Assembly (NCBI RefSeq): GCF_949987535.1
Contig: NC_080077.1
Coordinates: 33,321,389-33,385,388 of the forward strand
Source of the DNA: Balaenoptera acutorostrata
Lineage: Eukaryota; Chordata; Mammalia; Artiodactyla; Balaenopteridae
Direction of reading: 5' to 3'
DNA length: 64,000 bases
How positions within the stretch are numbered: position 1 is the first letter of the stretch; every line of letters starts with the position of its first letter. Below are positions 58,401 through 64,000 of the stretch, piece by piece. The notes under the pieces are model-generated. The model did not search any database, had not been told where the DNA came from, and worked only from the letters and a program-made list of their open reading frames with translations. Position numbers and translations under genes: made by a program.

Positions 58401-59754
58401 TTGGCATATAGTTGCTTGTAGTAATCTCTCACGATTCTTTGTATTTCTAAGGTGTCACTTGTTACTTCTCCGTTTTCATTTCTAATTTTGTTGATTTGAG
58501 TCTTCTCCCTTATTTTCTTGATGAGTCTGGCTAGTGGTTTATCAATTTTGTTTATCTTCTCAAAGAACCAGCTTTTAGTTTTATTGATCTTTGCTATTGT
58601 TTCCTTCATTTCTTTTTCATTTATTTCTGATATGATCTTTATGATTTCTTTCCTTCTGCTAACTTTGGGGCGTTTTTTGTTCTTCTTTCTCTAATTGCTT
58701 TAGGTGTAAGGTTAGGTTGTTTATTTGAGATTTCTCTTTTTTCTTGATGTAGGATTGTATTGCTATAAACTTCCCTCTTAGAACTGCTTTTCTGCATCCC
58801 ATAGGTTTTGGGTCATCGTGTTTTCACTGTCATTTTTTTCCAGGTATTTTTTTATTTCCTCTTTGATTTCTTCAGTGATCTCTTGGTTATTTAGTAGCAT
58901 ATTGTTTAGCCTCCATATGTTTGTGTTTTTTACAGTTTTTTTCCTGTAATTGATATTTAGTCTCATAGCATTGTGGTTGGAAAAGATACTGGAAATGATT
59001 TCAATTTTCTTAAATTTACCAAGGCTTGATTTGTGACTCAAGATATGATCTATCCTGGAGAATGTTCCATGAGCACTTGAGAAGAATGTATATTCTGTTG
59101 TTTTTGGATGGAATGTCCTGTAAATATCAATTAAGTCCATCTTCTTTAATGTGTCATTTAAAGCTTGTGTTTCCTTATTTATTTTCATTTTGGATGATCT
59201 GTCCATTGGTGAAAGTGGCATGTTAAAGTTCCCTACTATGATTGTGTTACTGTCAATTTCCCCTTTTGTGGCTGTTAGCATTTGCCTTATGTATTAAGGT
59301 GCTCCTATGTTGGGTGCATAAATATTTACAATTGTTATATCTTCTTCTTGGATTGATCCCTTGATCATCATGTAGTGTCTTTCTTTTCTCTTGTAATAGT
59401 CTTTATTTTTAAGTCTATTTTGTCTGATATGAGAATTGCTACTCCAGCTTTCTTTTGATTTCCATTTTCATGGAATATCTTTTTTCCATCCCCTCACTTT
59501 CAGTCTGTTTGTGTCCCTAGGTCTGAAGTGGGTCTCTTGTAGACAGCATATATACAGGTCTTGTTTTTGTATCCATTCAGCCAGTCTATGTCTTTTGGTT
59601 GGAGCATTTAATCCATTTACATTTAAGGTAGTTACCAATATGTATGTTCCTATTACCAATTTTTTAATTGTTTTGGGTTTGTTTTTGTAGGTCTTTTCCT
59701 TCTCTTGTGTTTCCTGGCTAGAGAAATTCCTTTAGCATTTGTTGTAAAGCTCTG
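55478..59754 (-). mobile_element. 5'-truncated L1 retrotransposon, antisense
   Basis: About 4.3 kb, flanked by a perfect 14-bp target duplication AGCTATAGTGATTT (55464-55477 and 59755-59768). The 3' UTR is at 55478-55790 and ORF2 runs from 59659 down to about 55900. The 5' end falls in the last codons of ORF1. The poly-A is only a remnant (plus strand 'GTTTTTACATC'). Confidence 0.95.
55790..59659 (-). pseudogene. L1 ORF2 in the antisense copy, disrupted
   Basis: Endonuclease start 'TTLNVNGLNAPTKRH' and 'CLQETHF' lie in 59468-59659. After a frame change, 'VGNFNMPL' (Asp of the family's 'GDFN' replaced by Asn), 'SRIDHILSHK' and 'SNHNAM' lie in 58778-59281. Reverse transcriptase '[13 protein letters not shown]' and '[15 protein letters not shown]' lie in 57554-58609. 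A one-base insertion in an A-run near 57610 moves the catalytic FADD (57553-57564) into another frame, which continues to 57040. C-terminal parts follow at 56661-57185 ('[13 protein letters not shown]') and 56228-56620 ('[14 protein letters not shown]'). Non-functional. Confidence 0.92.
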
Positions 59755-59984
59755 AGCTATAGTGATTTCAAAAGCAATTTGCTTGAGGTGAACCTCAAAC
59801 ACTCCAACCCAGAAGAAAAGATTATTTTCCAGAACAAGAATATAGTTTTTATCCAGAAAAGTGAAGGAATATTCCTGTGTTCTATATCAGGGTTTGTAAT
59901 AGAGACAAATACAAAACACATACCTTTTTCCCACTATTTGGTAAAACAGAAGAAAAGTTTCTCAAAAATGTAGTTAATAATACT

Positions 59985-60245
59985 AAGCCTAACTCTTAGT
60001 GCTTACAACATGCCAAGTACTATTCTGAGGGCTTTACAAGCACAAATTCACCAGAGTCTCACAGAGCCTCACAGTACCTCTGTGATGTATGTTCTTTCTT
60101 TGAAATCCCCAATTTACAGGTGAGGAAACTGAGGCATGGAGAAAATAAATAACTTACACAAGGTTTATTAAGAGATGGCAAGCAGTAGAGCTAGGATTTA
60201 AATTTTGGCAGCCTGGTTTTAGAATCTGCACAACCTGCTTATTAT
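59985..60245 (-). mobile_element. MIR SINE, near full length
   Basis: 'ACAACATGCCAAGTACTATT', 'CAGGTGAGGAAACTGAGGCA' and 'AGAGCTAGGATTTAAATTTT' in antisense MIR order. Confidence 0.85.
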
Positions 60246-61960
60246 AGTAATTGTAATATGTGGTCCCAAGGCAGTGGTCACAGGTGCTAATCTGGCAGGA
60301 ATAGGCTTTGGAGCAATCTTGAGTTCTCCATGCCTGGCAGATGTATTTAGTGGTACCAGGCAGGAAGACATATTCTGATTTCAAACAACGCTATGTCCTC
60401 CAACTGCCTGACTGTCTACACCCACACCCTTGTCTCTTAGCATATATATATATATAAATTCAAGGACACATCTGACAACCTCTAGAGAAAGTAGATCTCT
60501 AAAGAAAACAATTAGAACATGAGACCTTTAGCTACAAGAGTAATTAAATAATGAGAGCAAGAGTGAGCGAGAAAGAGAAGAGAGGGTGACACATGAAGTT
60601 GACAGTTTTATTGTTACCCCTAAGATACAAGGCTTATTATAGGCAATGAACTATATTGGCTTACAGTTTGAATTTTATTTTGATCAAAAGCAGATATTTT
60701 CTCAAGCAACCCCAGCCACAGCCTTTTTGGCGGAAAGACCAAATGGCTGGCTACTCATGTACCGTTGAATGTCTGAGTATGTTTGGACAACTGAGTGCAA
60801 TAGGAAAAAAGTCACAAGTCAGCCTTTTTGCTCCTGTATCAGCAGAAGAAATGAGCTTACATAATGGGCCCTTGAGATCGATAGGAAGAGCCCAAGTTAC
60901 AAAGCTGCAGCCTGAGGCCCCGTTTTGCATTGTCCCTCCACGGAGCTGCTAAACTTAAAAAAAGAGAGAGAGACATTAGTCACCAAGAGGAGAGAGAAAG
61001 CAGTTATACTTTGTAGAAAGTTCTAACCACGGATGCCAGGTAGTGCCCACCGAATTTCAAGTTTGGACTAAATTACACATTTCAGAAGAACCCTCTTCCC
61101 TCCAAAGCCTGTGGCTGAATTATCTGGAGGAAGCCATGGCTGCTAAAAGCCACAGAGACTGTGATCCATTTATGCATCAAATTCCAACCTGCCATTTCAT
61201 ATTGAGGTAGCAAAGCAGTTTCTACGCTGGGACCTCCACAAATTTGTGCACAAATATAGCCAGATATAAGGTGAAGGTAGTGGGGGAGGGATATGGCATC
61301 AGATAGCATCTTATCCTTTTTATAAGAGTGTTCTTGGAAACTTGAGGAAACCACTTAATTTCTCTGGGTCTTGGCTCGTTACACACACACAGGATAGTTT
61401 AACGAGATGCTAATTCATGTCTAGTCTCACTGATGTAGAATATTCAAAGGAATAAATGGGTAATTTCCAAGTACTTAATGCCAACATTTTATGTTCTGAG
61501 TTTGTTGCACAAGGAGAAATAAATAGGTTTTCTGTGTCTTAGAAGTCTTCCTAAGAATATCTCCACTTGGGTCTTTGGTGGGAGGTAGTTGGTTCTCCCC
61601 AAAATATGGGAGTTGTGGTGGGTGAGAAAGGATGGGTTCTAAAGCTTGGACATGAGGGCGATGGATGGTTGGGGGAATGACTCAGTCCCGGGGCAGGGTT
61701 GGATTCCCAGAGGCTGAGAAAGTAGAGGAGTAGTGACACCTCAAAGTCGTGAAGATCCGTATTCTGTCACTACATGGCCCAGGATGTAGCAGGGCCAGCA
61801 TGTGGATTCCTGGGCCTGAACACTAAGGGCTGTGCCTTCAGGACCAAAGCAAGCACCAGAGTGGTTAGGGGCAGCATAGAGGGAGAGGATGTGGAGAGCA
61901 GCAGAATGGTCCAACTTTGATACAACATATGGTCAGTGAATATCTTAAAGGGTTATTAAT
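60246..61960. other. Unassigned, no gene seen
   Basis: Short TA tract at 60439-60456. The 98-codon frame at 60656-60952 (+) lacks a domain or splice context. No named repeat. Confidence 0.4.
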
Positions 61961-61964
61961 CAGG

Positions 61965-62385
61965 TATTAATCAGGTTTCTCCAGATGGGCAGTGACACAC
62001 ACACACACACACACACACACATATGATTATAGTGGCTGGAAAGTTTGGAATCTGTAGAGCAATACAACAACCCGGAAATTCAGGGAAGACTTGGTGTTGC
62101 AGTCTTGAGTCAGAAATCTTCAGTCTGGAAACTCAGACAGGATTCCTATGCTTCAGTCTTCACAGGCACAGTTACTGCTTCTTCGGGAAACCTCAGTTTT
62201 TGTTCAGCTGATTGGATGAGGCCCACCGACATTTTGGAGAGTGATCTGCTTTACTCAAAGTTTACTGATTTATATATTAATCACATCTAAAAAAAAACCC
62301 TTTGTAGCAAGATCTATTCTGGTGCTTGACAAAACAACTGGGCATCATAGCTTAGCCAGATTGACAAAGTAACCATCACATGGAC
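61965..62385. mobile_element. Old LTR-like or L1-like repeat with CA tract
   Basis: 'CAGGTTTCTCCAGATGGGCA', 'GATTGGATGAGGCCCACCGA' and 'TTAGCCAGATTGACAAAGTA' follow a widespread mammalian repeat pattern, probably an ERVL-type LTR. A CA tract sits at 61995-62022. Confidence 0.45.
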
Positions 62386-64000
62386 GATTACGATGGAAGG
62401 CCAGAAGTCCTCCCCCAATGTTCCCTGTTCTGTGTGTGACCCTGAATCAAGGAAGGGGCAAGCACTCCAAATGATAAAGAACAGATTTTCAACAATCCTA
62501 ACAGGTTTAGGGCCTAGAAAGATTTGACTGGACTTGGAAAATTAAGAAATTTTATTTTTTTCTTATGTACAAGGGTCATGGAGCAAATCCACAATAGTTA
62601 TACACGTATGATGGAACTGAAAGATCTTCAAGGTAATTTCCATCTGTAAACATCCCATGATTTCATGATGTTATGCTGCTCTGACAAGCCTGAGATATTC
62701 TATTAGGTTGTTCTGCTTTCTGTAGCAGTATTTTCCAGTTATATTGGAATTACATATCCTATTTTCAAGAAAATAGTTGTTCATTTTTTCAGGTACAACC
62801 ATTCTAAGTAGAGACTGGTGAAAGCCAATTCTTAAAATAATTTAAAATGTTATTGGCAGCTCTTTACTTAATATGAAGTAGATATATTCAATTTTGTCAG
62901 AACGTGAAACCTGAAAACACTCCAGATTTCTCATAATAGTAAGAGGAAATTACTGCATATATCAATTAAAATTTTATTCATAAGATAATAAGCCTTCTCA
63001 TGAACAATCTCAGTAGGACCTTATTTATATCATGTGATGTGGTAATAATCCATTAATTCCCATTCTGTGGTAATAATCACCTTCATATTAATCTGCAAAG
63101 AGAAAGAGTTAAGCACAAACTTCTAACTCACAAAATTTATATCTGTAGTTTATGTTACAAGAAAACATAAATTACAACAAAAGCAACCACAAATATTTTT
63201 GCTAAGTCCAGCTTATCATCCACATAAGGCATATAAATAGCACAATCCCTGGCAAGACAAATAATATGTATTTACTTATGGTAAGATGTTGGTGAACAAA
63301 TGGATTCAGCTATTAGGTTCAAAGACCCGTGGTTATTATTTTGCTGGAACAAAATAGAAAAGGACAATTTTACCCTTCTGTGGAAAGAAACAATCTTGTT
63401 CTAGGAAACCAGTGGCTTGCCAATTCACAGTTCTCCTCAACTCTGACGTTAAATTTTAAAACAACAAACAAACAAGCCCTACACACCTACACACTCCACC
63501 GATCCACACACCCACACACAGAGTCTAACCAACATCTCTTTCCTTTGGAAAAGCACTAAAGGCCAGAAATGCTAATAAAGTTTACCACATAGTGGTATGA
63601 TCTGAGCTTCAGTTTATTACTCTAATAAGGGACACAACAGCAAAGGAAGGAGGGGTGAAACTATTCAAGCTGGTGCCCTAGAGTGGTAATGTAAGAAGTG
63701 ATGCTTATGTTAGTTGTGAGACAGGGTGACAATTCCTGCCATTGTCAACTAAAATCAGACTTCTTTCCACTTGCCTTTGTCTAAGCGATTGGAAGAACAG
63801 CATTAACAAGGGAAACCCCTTGTCTTAGTCTTGCCTCAGTCTGTATCTATCTGCACCTAATCCTCCTCCTAATCCTCTTGAATCCCTGTATTTTTGGTTT
63901 GTGTGTAAAATAATTTATTCAGGTCTCCATTTAACCGATCTTTCTAGAATGCTTACTGTGATGGAGGCGATGCTATGTACTAGGGAAACAAACAGCACAT
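62386..64000. other. Unassigned, no gene seen
   Basis: AT-rich; a direct repeat GTGGTAATAATC recurs at about 63040 and 63068. No supported gene or named element. Confidence 0.4.

Noticed and set aside
1..64000. CRISPR arrays, operons, riboswitches, phage or plasmid features
   Set aside because: The window is plainly mammalian repeat-rich nuclear DNA; no spaced repeats of CRISPR type and no bacterial gene organisation.

Overview
The window looks like mammalian nuclear DNA with no convincing protein-coding gene: an intergenic or deep-intronic stretch made largely of transposable elements of several ages. Five tRNA-derived SINEs have the architecture of the CHR family (A-box region 'GCAGTGGTTAAGAATC', B box 'GGTTCGATCCC', a body with 'CCACAACTACTGA' modules, then an A-rich tail). 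CHR SINEs are known from cetaceans, hippos and ruminants. I see no ruminant Bov-A/BovB and no pig PRE-1 sequence, so a cetacean (or hippo) is the best guess. This is an inference from repeats only.

Layout. 1-9.6 kb: old MLT1-like LTRs, MIR, an L2 3' end, a possible orphan exon on the minus strand (2439-2658), then a long stretch with no recognisable element. 9.6-16 kb: L2 on both strands, MER5-like hAT miniatures, and an old antisense L1 split by an LTR-like insert (13831-14340). 16.1-16.3 kb: a TA microsatellite that contains an exact 88-bp copy of part of that insert. 16.6-25.3 kb: two CHR SINEs and a large antisense mosaic of old L1, itself hit by a younger L1 (18939-19616). 27684-33800: one full-length but dead L1, with target-site duplications and a second L1 3' end nested inside ORF2. 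33.8-35.7 kb: an LTR-like segment, and a hAT miniature element split by a Tigger1-like element. 37.7-40 kb: a minus-strand LTR and an L2 split by a CHR SINE. 41-47.4 kb: two CHR SINEs, a Tigger2-like transposon with a decayed CENP-B-type transposase, an L1 with a 5' inversion, a long TA microsatellite and a hairpin. 47.4-52 kb: old sense-strand L1 interrupted by younger L1, LTR and Tigger1 insertions. 52.9-53.5 kb: a GC-richer block of unknown origin. 55478-59754: a 5'-truncated antisense L1 with clear target-site duplications. 60-64 kb: MIR, an LTR-like piece and unassigned DNA.

Nothing forms an operon or pathway. The only coding remnants are L1 ORF1/ORF2, L2 reverse transcriptase, and Tigger transposase, all broken. 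The most unusual signals are structural: the exact 88-bp duplication inside a microsatellite, a SINE with two A-tails separated by 30 unique bases (a candidate 3' transduction), a twin-primed L1, and several perfect short hairpins that could be template-switch products.
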